Shown here one piece after another: positions 38,595-51,040 of a DNA stretch of 64,000 nt. The stretch is from positions 30,953,723 to 31,017,722 of the forward strand of contig CAMZMU010000027.1 of the NCBI GenBank assembly GCA_947311845.1. The letters are read 5' to 3'. The position numbers and the translations under genes are program-made. Source of the DNA: Poa pratensis. Lineage: Eukaryota; Streptophyta; Magnoliopsida; Poales; Poaceae. Under the pieces are notes generated by a model. It saw only the letters and a list, made by a program, of their open reading frames with translations. It was not told the origin of the DNA and did no database searches. The first letter of the stretch is position 1, and each line of letters opens with the position of its first letter.

Positions 38595-40031
38595 AAAGGC
38601 TCAGCAGCGCAAGCAAAGAATTCCGATCATTCCCGAGGTAGGAGGCGGAGGAGCGGATCACCAAGCTATACTAGGTTGCTCGGTGTCGTACCATCTACAG
38701 CCTTCTCCATGGCAGAGCTAGGGCAAGCCATTCATTGCTACTGTACAACACGGCCTGCATGCGCTCCGCAGCCGCTTCCTTCCACGTTGTTTTCAGAACC
38801 CAACGCGAAATCATGCACATACACGGCCGCGCGCATTGCAGCACTACTACTCCGGACCTACAATCCCAAACTGAGGGCGTTTCCTTATAAAGATAGTACT
38901 CTTACTCCACTCCAATCCACAACTGTTATTTGTGGGTGATGCCAGTTTATTCTCATTTATTAATTTGTTGAATTTTATAGATGGTATAATTTCGATGCAA
39001 TTGTTCGCAATTCATTTGTATGCAAATGTTTGTGATCAACTTCCATTGCAATTTCAACATTTTGTAGGCCAATTGTGACAAATGAATTTTTCTACATTGA
39101 ATTCTAGAATCACCTTCGGAAGATGATTCGCGAAGAAGGCATGTTGATTGCGCAACTCTTAGAACATGAAGAGCGAGATGCATTGTCAAAGTTCAATGAT
39201 CTTACACGGAGACCAAAGAACACACCGAAGGACAAGGAAGTAGTAGGTTTCATTCAATCTGGCTGAGTTCATTGTCCATAACTCGGCGAGATCCTTCAGT
39301 TTAACCTTATGCTTGTGATCTTACTAACAATGTAAGCTTGACGACAAATGTGTGTTGGTTCTTTACATGTTGGCGTGAAGCTCTTAATGAGAAACGTGTT
39401 TTCGATCCTTTCGAAATGTGTTTACTCGGGAAGCTAAAAATTGTTCTTCCATAGCTGGCGCGTCACGTAAGAGCATTTCGTCTCAAATATATCAGATCTA
39501 CACCCACACTTCTAATGCCTCATGCTGAGATCGCCACCTTCGCATCCACCACCAAGGACCTCACGAAGAGGTCCATGAGATATAGTGTGTGTTCGCATGT
39601 ACTACACAACCTGCTACGAACAAATAGGTTGCCAACACACAATGAGCCGTCAGGACCCGGAACTCACGGCCCCACCAGCCATATCACGGAAGTGGCGCTA
39701 GAAATAGCTCCCTTCGAAAGACGACGATTCGATGATTCAGCCCTGGTCTGCGGTAACTCTATGAACCCTAGATACGTTTGAAACAATCTCTGAGGAGCGA
39801 TGTTTCTCTCACCTCACATAAGAAGATGACAAATCGCGAGGAAGTCATATGAGTCCAAATCTTATGCTAATGTCGTCTATCATTCATTCTTAGCTGGCTA
39901 ATCCTCACCCTTATCCCTACTTTGGCCCTGGGCTGACTTGGTCATGACTTTCCTAGAAGAAGATGACCCTGGACTTGCTAGGACCCGGGAGAACATCCAC
40001 TGCTGGTGCTCTCAAGCATCGCTAACTCTAA
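38595..40031. other. Unassigned sequence
   Basis: No convincing gene. Frames at 38538-38939 and 39515-39781 have no family features. The segment around 39110-39250 is codon-like in places (GMLIAQLLEHEERDALSKFND in one frame) and may be a gene or transposon scrap. Confidence 0.35.
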
Positions 40032-41832
40032 TCACTACTATATAATATGGCTTAAGGAGGCGATGGTACGTTTTTTAAATTTTCAATTTTACCCTTGCAT
40101 TGCTAGGCCAAATTAAAAAATATTACACCTCTGCCACCGCCAAGTGAACCTACCGGTTCGTGTACGTCGCGCGTTTTACACTTTAAATCACCTTTTCTGC
40201 ATAATTAACCCGCAGTCTAGAAACAGGGGCCGAATTGTAAAACTAGCAAAGTCCCGATAAGGCGCGCCGCCCCCAAATCCTCCAGCGGCGACCCGCCCCT
40301 CCGACGCCGTGGAGGTGGATGCGGCGCTAGCACAAAAATCGTGGCCGCAGACTAGGCATAGCGGTTTAGAGGAAGAGATCCAGGGCAGCGACGCCCGGAT
40401 GGTGCGTCATGCTCAAGCAGGAGGGGCGGTGAATCTCAAAGCTAGATGTGTAGTAGAGATAGACAAATTGGGATTGATTAGGAGGGGAAGGTACGCCGGG
40501 AATTGGGAGGAGATGCTGCGTGTTAAAGGAGACGAATAGGGAAGAGATATGGTAATCTTTTGCGCTGGCTCGCGGGAAGGAGATAGCGCCTGTTGGGTAT
40601 TCCGAACTGTGTCTCACACTCTCACTCCATGGCTGGCCTAAGCAGCAGCAGCAGCGCAAGCAGACGGGAAGGAAGGGTCGCGAGGACTGCTACTAGAAAT
40701 TCCGGAGGATTTTGATTCAAGATGCATACCTGGGTCGTGCTCTAATGCAGCCGCATCTGGCTCACGTCACAAAGCATGTCCTCAGAGTTATACCAGCGGC
40801 AGGTTATCAAGCTCCTCCTGTTTTCCCAGAATACTTTCCCTAATTGCGCCAACGGCAAGACTAATTTTACATGGCATTATGGTAATTGGTACTGTTCAAG
40901 GAATCTTCAGTGAATTCTGAACTATATTTCTTATGGGTATAGATTTGGAAGTGAGTGATTTCTGTCCAAGCTAATGGAATACAATGTGATCAGACCTGGT
41001 TGATTGAGTGACACTTCCGGGTTTATACAATTTTCAGTTTACAATGATCTTCGAGCAAGATGTAGATATATGAAACTGACTAAAAAATTACACTCTTTTG
41101 TTGTGTACATTACCTCATCGATAATCAATGTACAAGACTTTGGTTTGTAACCTATTGCATGTCCGATGATCAATGTAGAGTGAGGATTCGACCTTTATTA
41201 GCGACAATAGTGGTATGTGATTTAGATGGAGATGATGAAACATGCTCATCTTGCATTTATGATCATGGTAGGAAGTATACACCTGAGTCAATGCATCTTC
41301 AGCTACATGTTTTAAAAGTAAGATATTTAATTCTGTATTATGTCATGCAGATGTCATGGATTTATATGGTTATACTACAGATCTAAACTTCTTTATTCCA
41401 TCATGTATATCTTAAGTGTTCATTGTAAACAAAATTAATAGAATTGTCATCACTTATATGAAACCTTGGCTTTTCTCAAAGTTCTTCACTACAAAGATTA
41501 TTAAGTAAGTTTTTGTTAATGAAAGCTGACTCGGCCAAATAAAATATGTAGCTAGAAATTGTAAAACATTGGATTGTGATATTTGATGGTTAATTTTTGT
41601 TAGAAAAGAAATATTTCTAAGTTCATGAACTACAAAATCAAAATGCTTGTACGACGAGGGACATATGCGGAAGAACAAAGATAGAGTTTATTTCTACATT
41701 TCGTAAATTTGTCATCAACCACAATCCTGCACACCACTCAAGTTGGCACATCACCCTTCTAATTAATTTCCAATTTTTGGCATAACATGTTCATCTATTT
41801 GATGCCGTAGCAACGCACGGGCATTTAGCTAG
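40032..41832 (+). mobile_element. Candidate non-autonomous Helitron
   Basis: It starts TCACTACTATATAATATGG after a host A (40031) and ends ...GCATTTAGCTAG before a host T (41833). This is the A-to-T insertion without TSD expected for Helitrons. Near the 3' end GCCGTAGCAACGCACGGGC can form a short hairpin about 7-8 bases before CTAG. The ACGCACGGGCATTT...CTAG tail is common in grass Helitrons. A GC-rich block at about 40260-40680 with a 76-codon frame differs from the AT-rich rest and may be captured gene sequence. No Rep/helicase is encoded. Confidence 0.6.
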
Positions 41833-42879
41833 TATGGATTAGTTTTAATTGATGGTGAATGCTCCTTGCACGCTGATCACGACAACAACCCTTTGATGCC
41901 AGATCCCATGAAGTTGATCCAACATGTCGCCAAGCTATCCACGGATTATCCTAGGCATCACCAGATCGCCCCTCAGACAAATCACTGACGTGTCGCATTT
42001 GAATACGATACCACTTTCGATACCGAGAGGTGCCTCACTATGCTCAAAAGTTTTGAAGTATTGTTTCGCTCTGTGTCACGGAATAGCAACAAAGTTGAAC
42101 ATTGATTACACGAAGCACTACAAACTTTGAACGAGTCATGTATCAGTTTTGGGCCTTGAGGCTTGAGATATTTGACCATTGATTCGATCGCAATTTGACC
42201 GCAGTGAGGCCGATGTAATCGGATAAGAATCTTAACCAATGGCTCCAACTAATGAGAGCTATATAAGGGATCTAACCCTTATAGGCCAGGGTATGAATTT
42301 GAGATATTAAATCAACATTCTTACACTTCGTTTGAAAGTCTTCTTTTGTTCCTGAGTGTCATTGTAATAATCTAGGAAATCTTTGTAGTGATACTAAGCT
42401 CAGTCAAGCACCAAAAGGAGCACACCTTTTGATCCTAGGGATCTTCATATATTACTCTTGAAAATGTTGGCATCTCCTAGCTCCTAGCTTTCTAGGAGTC
42501 GATTGAGACCTTCATTGGGAGGACCTCAAGAAGCACCATGATTAATTAGCCAAATTCTGCAGGATCATGTCTCAAGGAGAAGAAAGTGAGGTATAGTTGA
42601 CTTCGGGCAGGCGTCCTAGCACCCCGGACAAATACTGTAGTTGTTGCCAACACCTTGAACTGTAGGACTCTATCATTGGCATGTCTATTTTATTGCATCC
42701 TTGTGTTAGATTTATTTAGTTTTCTCGTTTCTTTAGTTTTACTGGATCAGTTTTTTGAACTTTGCTAATATCCAATTAAGCACCCCCTATCTTGATATAC
42801 CTCGAACATTCAATATGAGAGCAATGTCTCAGGTTGGTTATTGATATTGTTTGCCCATGAAGCGAGAAAGTTATGTCAA
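41833..42879 (+). other. Degenerate retroelement-like leader
   Basis: A TATA-like AGCTATATAAGGGATCT lies at 42248-42264. The stretch then runs without coding potential into the Copia gag-like sequence. It could be the worn LTR and leader of that element. No LTR boundary was found. Confidence 0.35.
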
Positions 42880-45009
42880 ATTATTGAGATATTAGGAGTC
42901 AAACATCTATCTCGGGTTTTATGGTACTAACTATACTTCATGGAAGTATAAAATGATAAGTTCTAATGCTGAGATTTAGGTAGCCTTTGAAGGATGTTCC
43001 ATCTCGAAGCATGAAGCATTAGAACACAACAAGAAGAACAAGCCTTAACTCACATGCATGTGATGTGCTATTCACCTCCCCTGACGACGATGAGTGCAAC
43101 TACACCAACGGCATTGACTGCAAAATTGATTTGGAACACTCTGAAGAAGTCTACAACACACTGACAATGTTAAGGAGCTAAGGACTGATGCACTAAGAAG
43201 CAAGTTCCGGCACTTGAAATCCGAGAAGGGTGAAAGTCTTCAAAGCTTCGACCCTTGTTGATTACTCTCACCAATGAGATCCAAGGGCTTGACACCAAAG
43301 ATGTATAAGATCACTTTATTGTGAAGATGCTACTCATGGCTCTTGATGAGAACTATGATATCTTGTGCACACAATCGGTAAGAACATCTGACAACTGTGT
43401 TTTACCAAAACCGTTAGATTTATGCGAGGCACGAATGGACCTACTTGGAGCACGACTATCTAACATGGCTCCTTTACATGCTATACTTGACACAAAGTTA
43501 CCCTCCTAGTAGAATGGTTGATGGGCTGACGCCGCGCCTCAACTTGCTAGTGATATGGTTAGACCGTAAAGGGAGAAAGTTATGCCAACTTACTGGGATC
43601 TAGGAGTCATACATGTATCCTGGTTTTATGGTGCTGACTTTACTTCAAGGAATTACAAAAATGAGAGGTTCTAATGAAAAGATCTAGGTAGTCTTTGAAA
43701 GAAGTTCCATCTCGAGTTCTAAAGCATTAAGAGAAGACAACAATAAGAATAAGCACCTCAACTCACATGCATGAGGACTGATGCACTAAGAAGCAAGTTC
43801 TAGCACTTAAATCTAAGAAGGGTGAAACTTTCCAAAGCTTCTACTCTAGTTTACTACTCTCACAAATGAGATCCAAGGGCTTGGCACCAAAGATGTAGAT
43901 GATCACTTTATTTCGAAGAAGCTACACTCATGGCTCTCGATGAGAACTATGATACCTTGTGCACCCTTATCACCCAGAGGCCACATAGACGCATGCCTGA
44001 TCCAAGTACTCAGAAGAATCAACGCCCACAAGACCAGCCACACCAGGAAGCAAGAGTTCATGACATTGTTTCAAGATCAAGAAGTATCATGGCATTGGTG
44101 ACAAAAACGGGGAGAACGGGCTACCGGGTTTCAAAAAATTTGCTAGAGTTACAAACGGGCGAATGGATCCAAGGGGAGCGTGACTGACCCTCCACTGTTT
44201 GCATGCTATACTTGGTACAAAGTTAATTGTCCAGACAAAGAAAAGGCAATGCATGTCATGCCACTCACACAACTGTGCCAGCTAGTCACACGTCATCATA
44301 AGCTACCGGTGTGCTGTGATCTATGCAAACCGTATTGATGCTGGACGCGTCATAGATATCATCCTTAATGATAGATTTTTTTTAATATTTACCAAGAAAC
44401 TCACAAACGGTAAGAAAATCTAACAACTATGTTTTACCAAAACTGTTTGATTTACACGAGGGACGAATGGGCCCTACATGGAGCACGGTTATCCAACAAT
44501 GCTCATTTACATGTTATACTTGACACAAAGTTACCCTCCACTGCACGTGGAATGGTTGACGGGCTGACGGCGTGTACGCCGCCCACATATTTTTTTCTCT
44601 TGAGAAAAAGGTCTCAACTTGCTGTTGATATGGTTATACCATAAAGGGACAAAGTTATGCCAACTTACTGGGATTCTAGGAGTCATACATCTATCCCGGT
44701 TTTTACGGTACTAACTTTACTTCATGGAAGTACAAAAAAACGAGAAGTTCTAATGAAGAGATCTAAGTAGTTTTTGAAGGAAGTTTTATCTCGAGGTCTA
44801 AAGCATTAAGAGAAAACAACAAGAACAATAAGAACCTCAGCTCACATGCATGAGGACTGATGCACTAAGAAGCAAGTTTCAATGCTTAAATCTAAGAAGG
44901 ATGAAACTTTTCAAAACTTCTACTCTAGTTGACTACTCTCACAAATGAAATCCAAGGGCTTGGCACCAAAGATGTGTATGTCACTTTATTTCTAAAAGCT
45001 ATAATACCC
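42880..45009 (+). pseudogene. Three tandem, degenerate copies of a Copia gag-like segment
   Basis: Units start near 42880, 43570 and 44645. Each contains GAGAAAGTTATG, then TATCTCGGTTTTATGGT-like sequence (translating as YGTNYTSWKYKM in the best copy), AAGCATTAGA, and GATGCACTAAGAAGCAAGTT. Units 1 and 2 also keep CCAAGGGCTTG and CATGGCTCT. The SWKYKM and LRSKFRHLKSEKGESLQSF motifs belong to the Copia gag (UBN2) family. Every copy has many stops and frame changes. Between the units lie pieces of the repeat block described at 43985-44640. The arrangement implies local duplication of an already decayed element. Confidence 0.6.
43985..44640 (+). repeat. Repeat block C, copy 1
   Basis: GCCTGATCCAAGTACT at about 43996, then from 44100 ACGGGCTACCGGGTTTCA, CAAACGGGCGAATGGATCCAA, TATACTTGGTACAAAGTTAA and ACACAAAGTTACCCTCCA. 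All recur in the same order at 47598-48690. A shorter piece also recurs at 43385-43510. The block has no coding potential I recognise. Confidence 0.75.
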
Positions 45010-46776
45010 TGTTGATGGCCCTTCACGTAGTTACCTGCGTGAAAAGTAAATGGGTTAGGTTGAGACTCCAAGTGCAGAGTGTATAGTAAGTGGAAGACGT
45101 GTTTTCCCCACGAGGGGTGACTCGAGGGTTTAATATCGAACTCTCGGGAAATCAGTAGTGAAAGATTTATCTTCCTATCCTTCTCTTGGTTACCTACAAA
45201 ACAAAGTAAATGTTTTGGTCCTCAACCTCACCTAGTGGTTGTCAAGCACAAGGTGTGAGAATAATATCAAGATAATATGCAATGCAAACTAGAAATAAAT
45301 ATGCTGTGGTGGTAAATAAATATGCAAGGATGGTGGTGGCAATGATAAATGATATTTTTCGGTTTTATATGATGTATGCAAGATGTAAAAGTGTTTTTGT
45401 ATTTTCGGATTTTTAAATGGCAGAAAATAGAAAATGGATAAAAGTTGTTGGAAAGGTGTTTCTTATGATTAAAAATGGACCGGGTTCATGGTTTCACAAA
45501 TGCACTCTCTCTTTAATAAAGTGGTGGACAATGGAACACTAGAGTTGACATATGAGATTGCAACACAAAAGTTTAGTGACAAATTACTAATTATATGGGC
45601 ATCACGTCCTAACATAGAGACCTTTTGTTTATTAGTCTCACTTATACTCCACCAAGATGCGAACTAAATCATAACACCTCAGTAATTAAGATAACTCAGA
45701 GTATAGCTTTAAGTATCATGACATGAAGTTAAAATAAGAACATGCTAGATCTAGTCACGGAGAAGTGGCATGATCACCCACAACCCTTGTAGCATGGTAT
45801 TTTTGTTTATCCCTAGTGAGGCAACAAAGCAAGGTAAAACACCCAAGTGGCTCACGATATTACAGTGGTCAGCTTACCGCACTCACCACCCCCCGTTACT
45901 CCAACTAATGCACACGTCACCCCACACACGTTCTCATAAACATGCTTGATCAAAACAAGTACACAAGAACGGGGTACATAATATGCATCTACTTTCATAA
46001 CTGAAACAAAACTATTGCAATCTCAAACATATATTAACTCATAAAAAGATCCACCATATAGGTATTACATAGATGACAGTAATCATGTTCAGCAGCTCAT
46101 ACGGTACTAATTAGTGAAGCTCAAAGAAAGGAGAGATACATAAGTTACTTCCACAAACCCATAGTCCAGGGGTGGACTACTCCCTCTTCATCATGGAGAC
46201 GGTGGAGAAGTCGTTGGAGAAGATGGAGACCATGCCGGCAGCGCCCCGCCGGAGTTTTCCCCCTCCAATCTGCAGTTCCAGATCTCTATTTCGGTGTTTC
46301 TGTGTTTCGGCGGCGCTCCTTTCCAGAGGGCATCAGGGGACTATTTTTGTAGTTGGTTTTAGGTCAAGACAGAGTCGTGGGCGAAAAGATCGACGGCAAC
46401 GGAGCCTCGAGGCTCCAGATAGTGGGTCCCACGCGGCCAGATTCCTTGGCCACGTTGGCCACCCTCGTTTGGGCCTCGGGCCTCCGCTCGTTCGCTTCCT
46501 TCGCTCCCAAGTCTTCTTCCTTCCAAAAACTGATGCTCATAAATTTCCAGGTTATTTGGACGTCGTTTGGGTCCCTGAAACATTAAAATATAGAAAGTAG
46601 GGTTTTCTGCCTGTGCAGGGTTAATTCCATAAAAAAGGAAATAAATAAAATATTCCCAAAATCATGATAAAACATTGATATAACCCTTATATGATGCAAA
46701 TATGATTGAAATATAAGTAATATAGTGCAAACTTCATGTATGCATTTTACATGCATCACCTGTGCACCCATCAACA
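45010..46776 (-). mobile_element. Solo LTR, 1.77 kb
   Basis: The ends are perfect 9-base inverted repeats: TGTTGATGG at 45010 and CCATCAACA at 46768-46776. The interior has the pattern of a minus-strand LTR: AT-rich, a GC-rich leader at 46180-46540, then AT-rich. There is no coding domain. The flanking pentamers TACCC and AGCCC match only partly, so the TSD is degraded or a boundary is off by a base or two. The frames at 46172-46600 are in the LTR leader. Confidence 0.65.
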
Positions 46777-47024
46777 AGCCCATGCATGTTTCGCACCTAT
46801 GGCTATATGCATTCAGCTTTTTGCTTATTTTTCACAAAACATTTAGAGAGATTTTGTCAGCTCTCCTAGGCCCACGTGAAATTGTCACACGGGTAAGGTT
46901 AGCGGTTCCCCCTTGTCAGGTCCGATGCTCACATGAGGGCCTATTTTCAGGTCGGTGGTAGCCAAGGTCCACATTCCACGTGGGTCCCACTATCATTGGA
47001 CTATCTTGCTCTTTTTTCGCAACG
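46777..47024. other. Spacer
   Basis: No feature recognised. Confidence 0.3.
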
Positions 47025-47564
47025 CTAGGTGATTGTTGCAATATATTTTACATATAACCATGAAATCATATAACCATGAAATCATGGATGCACAGTTTGT
47101 CGCAATAAGTAATAGCTATTGCAGCAAAATGAATGTGAGGCAAAAGGTCGCCATATTACAAGTTTACAACCAATACATGTTTTGTTGCAATACGAAACCA
47201 TTTTTTAGCAACAGTATCTATGACTAGCGCCACATACCAGAATTGTTGCAATATATGTCTGAATATTACCACAAAGATTTACTTTGTTGCAATACCTAGT
47301 CTCTATTGCAACAAAATGACTAGTTTACGCAACGCGGCGCAACTGTCGCAATATCCCTACCATATTACAACACTGATACAACTTGTGGCAATACGTGACT
47401 TTTATTGCAACAAAAGGAGTACTTATTGCGACGGAACGAAACAATGGCAATATGTTGCTCCTATTACCATGAAATGGAATTTTGTGGTAATATCGGCATT
47501 TTATTGCAAGGAAAGATAGTTGTAGCAATAAATTTTGTTGCAATATACCTGGATTCCTGTAGTG
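47025..47564. mobile_element. End of a CACTA transposon with subterminal repeats
   Basis: The right edge reads GGATTCCTGTAGTG, which is CACTACAGGAATCC in reverse complement, the terminal inverted repeat of CACTA (EnSpm) elements. The preceding 500 bases are packed with short units such as TTGCAATA, ATTGCAACAAAA and ATTACCATGAAAT in both orientations, as expected for the transposase-binding subterminal region. The opposite CACTA terminus was not found in the window, so this is a truncated relic. Confidence 0.65.
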
Positions 47565-47596
47565 CCTTATCGTCGAGAGGTCATATTTCAAGACAC

Positions 47597-48690
47597 CTGC
47601 CTGATCCAAGTACTTAGAAGAATCAACACCCACAACGTACAAGCGATTTGGAGCGATTGTTGCGGCGGCTAGGGTTTCAACCCTAGCCGTCGCCGCCGGT
47701 GCCATCTGCACCTTTATCGTCTCCACCGGCAAAGATTCGACGGGTCCTCGCCTCCTCTAGTTGTCGTTCTGGCACTAGGAGGGGTGGGGACCTCGGACCT
47801 GCGCACGACGCTATAAGAAGGTCCTTAATGTTAGAGCTTGGTTTTGGTCGTCATCTTCTTTGTTAATGGAGATGATATCGTCTGCAATAATTGATCTCCG
47901 ACTCTTCGTTCGACGACGAGAAATCCTTCCCGATGTCAATGGTGGCTTTGGAAGATTAAGTTTGTCTAGGTATGGTTTTTCAGATCTTGCTTCGCCAGTT
48001 CAATCTTGGATTATTTCTCATGGGTGCCGCGAGGAGGTTTGTCCTCGCAATATCTATCCCGGTTACTACGTCTTCGGCAATGGTGATTCGTTCTCTCTGC
48101 TCCCAACGACGTCGACAACGTGGTTCGGTTATTTGTCCCTAGAATATCAGTGGTGGTGCTCCTGCCGAAAAACTAACCATCGAACATCTTCAAGGAGAGA
48201 ACGGGCTATTGGGTTTCAGCAAAATCGCTAGAGTTACAAACGGGCGAATGGATCCAAATGGAGCGCAACTGACCCTGCACCGTTTACATGCTATACTTGG
48301 TACAAAGTTAATTTTCCAGACAAATAGAAGGCAATACCTGTCATGCCGCTCACAAGCCTGTGCCAGCTAGTCACACGTCATCGTAAGCTGCCCGTTGTGC
48401 TTTGATACACGCAAAGATATGCGCCATATTGATGACAGACGCGTTATAGATATCATCCTTAATGTTAGATTTTCTTCTGTATTTAGAAAAAACACACAAA
48501 CGGTAAGAAATTGTGACAACTGTGTTTTACCAAAACCGTTTGATTTACACGAGGGACGAATGGACCTACCCGGAGCACTGTTATCCAACGGTGCTCCTTT
48601 ACATGTTATAGTTGACACAAAGTTACCCTCCACGCATAATGGTTGATGCATGGCTTGCACGCCGCACATATATTTTGTCTTAAGAGTAAC
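47597..48690 (+). repeat. Repeat block C, copy 2, with an internal replacement
   Basis: Homologous to 43985-44640: GCCTGATCCAAGTACTTAGAAGAATCAAC, then from 48197 the GAGAACGGGCTATTGGG section and the final ACAAAGTTACCCTCCACG section. Between them, 47640-48195 holds about 550 bases absent from copy 1. These include GGCTAGGGTTTCAACCCTAGCC, a perfect palindrome, and a 123-codon frame (47860-48231) that I cannot assign. Confidence 0.7.
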
Positions 48691-49004
48691 CACGTATTTC
48701 ATTAATTTAAAATTAAGTTACATGAACTAACACACGTGGAAATGGCGGGGTGTGTGCACCGCTAAGTCGATAAGGACGCTGCATAGGTACCATCTGGTAC
48801 GTTTTTGATCGTAGCACTCTCATCGTGTGATGGCACGAGCTCTATACACGGCAGAGAGCTGGCACACGAGGCCGCCACCCTGCTCACGCCCCTCCACAGC
48901 TTTTGACCGCGCGGCGACACGGCAAGCCCGGACACGAAATCCCCGGTGCCGTTCAGCGTTGCCGCCCACGCGCTCCGGCCCTAGCCCTCACGCTCCCATG
49001 CACC

Positions 49005-49011
49005 TTTAAAA
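49005..49011 (+). promoter_or_regulatory. TATA-like element upstream of the WOX gene
   Basis: TTTAAAA lies 86 bases before the ATG, in otherwise GC-rich sequence. The spacing fits a short 5' UTR starting near 49040. Confidence 0.45.
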
Positions 49012-49096
49012 CCCCCGGCACCCCACCCAGACCCAAGGGCACACAAGCGCAAAGCTCTAGCCAAGATCCATCCATCCTCCACCTTACTCGCCAGCC

Positions 49097-51040
49097 ATGG
49101 AGAACGTCGAGCACCACCACCAAGCCGCCACCCGCCTCTCCCTTTCGCCTCCTCCTCCTCCTCGGTCGGCACCGCTGTCACCGGACTCTGCCGCCGCGGA
49201 GGCGCTGGCGAACTCGCGGTGGACGCCGACCAAGGAGCAGATCGGCGTCCTGAAGGACCTGTACCGGAAGGGCATGCGCACTCCCACGGCGGATCAGATA
49301 CAGCTGGTGACGCTGAGGCTGCGCGAGCACGGCCCCATCGAGGGCAAGAACGTCTTCTACTGGTTCCAGAACCACAAGGCCCGCCAGCGCCAGAAGCAGA
49401 AGCAGCAGACCTTCGAGTACTTCGCCAGGCAGTTCCACCGCCCCCAGCCGCTACCCATGCTCCACAGGCACCCCGGCCACCCCTTCCCCACACCGCCCCG
49501 CCGCCGTCGCAAATGATGACCATGCAGGCGCCGCCGCCGCCGCAACACCCTGCATGCAACGGAGAAGGTATGACCCCGCCAGCGCTACCCTTCGGCTATA
49601 GTAATTTATTAAATCTGCTTTTGGCATGTACGTCTTACTACCTTCTCAAGGTTTTGTGCGTCTCCTAGCTTGGCTTTACATTTTGCGTTTAGCTGGAAAG
49701 GGTATGCATCTAGGAATTGCCATTTTAATTCACGGCGTTTATGCATCTCGTAGTCAAAGCTGATCGGCTGTTTGTGACGTTTCGATCGGCTGTTTTCTTT
49801 CATGCATGAAAAAAGATAGATCTCCTGGGCGAATAACACCCGGTGTACGTTGACCCATATATACATGGTCGTCGTTTTAGCGAGAGACATGATGTAACAT
49901 GGTTGTCCTATTAGTTCTCTGTGTTTTGTACCGTTCCGTCCTGCGGTATGGATGTATCCATGCACACACGCTTGCTTGCCCTACTTATTCTTCGTCTTCC
50001 TCACGATGTGCATGCATGCATGGCCCTGCTGCTTCTCTTCCTTTGTCTTCGGTCATAACACCTGTCATTTCTCCTCTTACTGCTCCTGTAGAGAGTGTCA
50101 GTGGAGAGCCTCGCAGTCATGGTCACGCGATTTAACGTTTCCTCCCTATGTAGCTGCTGCTGCTACCCTTTTGTAGCTCTTTTAATCTTCTGTGCCCCTG
50201 CGCCGGCCATGCATATGCCCCAGGTTCAAGGAAATTTACTCTCCTAGCTTAGCTACCACCGAAGCGGCCAGACACGGCCTTCCACACCAGTCTTTTGCTA
50301 GCTGCTTCCTTCTCCCATGTACAAAAGGAAGGAAATACTATTAGGAAGCCGAAATATTTGTTGTTGGTCCAATGGTAGAAGGAAGGAAGCGTTGTCAGCC
50401 AATCCAGAGAATGGGGGGAGTAGCGTGGTTCATCGATCATCCTTGTCCATGAAACTGATTTATGTTTGCATATGTGCACATTGCACATAGATCCATTTAG
50501 TAGTAAGAAATACAAGATTGATGAGATTAAAAATCTAAGAAATATGTGTATGTTTAATTAGTACTAACAAGTTTTTCATTGGATCCATGCTCCTTCCTTG
50601 CAGTGATGTACAGGCAGCAGCAGCAAAGCTACGTGACAACTGCGCAAGCCGTGGCTCATGCAACCTACTACTCGCAAACGCAGCTGTCAACGCACTACCA
50701 GCGTGAAAACGCACCGGCGCAGCAGACACCATGCGGCTGGTCAGCTCCGACCATCAACGCCGCCACTGAACAACAGCTGCGCGCACTGATCCATGCTCCG
50801 TCCACCGGCGGCTATGCGCAGGCAGCAAGCGCTCGCCCCGTCAAGCCCCAGCCCCAGACCCTGAACCTGTTCCCGCTACACCCCACCTTCGCGAAGCGCG
50901 AGAGGACGCGCCGCCCTCGGACGGCCGACTCTGCAATGCCGTCTGCCTCCGCTTCCTACTCTTGGGAGTCGGAGATCTCGGAGAGCCACAACGGCGAGGC
51001 CTCCGTGCCGTTCTTCGACTTCTTCAGCCTCAGTTCTTGA
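49097..51040 (+). pseudogene. WUSCHEL-related homeobox (WOX) gene with a one-base deletion in exon 1
   Basis: Exon 1 is 49097-49567 and exon 2 is 50604-51040 (GT-AG). The homeodomain (about residues 40-104) reads [20 protein letters not shown] through [20 protein letters not shown]. It has the WOX hallmark helix-3 [10 protein letters not shown] and resembles the WUS clade (WOX2/WOX9-like by rice naming). Exon 2 encodes the WUS-box TLNLFPLHP and the C-terminal PFFDFFSLSS. Two facts show a lost base near 49488-49500 (CACCGCCCCGCCGCCGTCG): the downstream proline/methionine-rich sequence ([16 protein letters not shown]) is only open in the next frame, and the exon phases match only if one base is restored. 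As it stands, translation stops at 49516 after 139 residues, keeping the homeodomain and losing the WUS-box. Intact length would be about 302. A sequencing error in the C/G run is the main alternative. Confidence 0.88.
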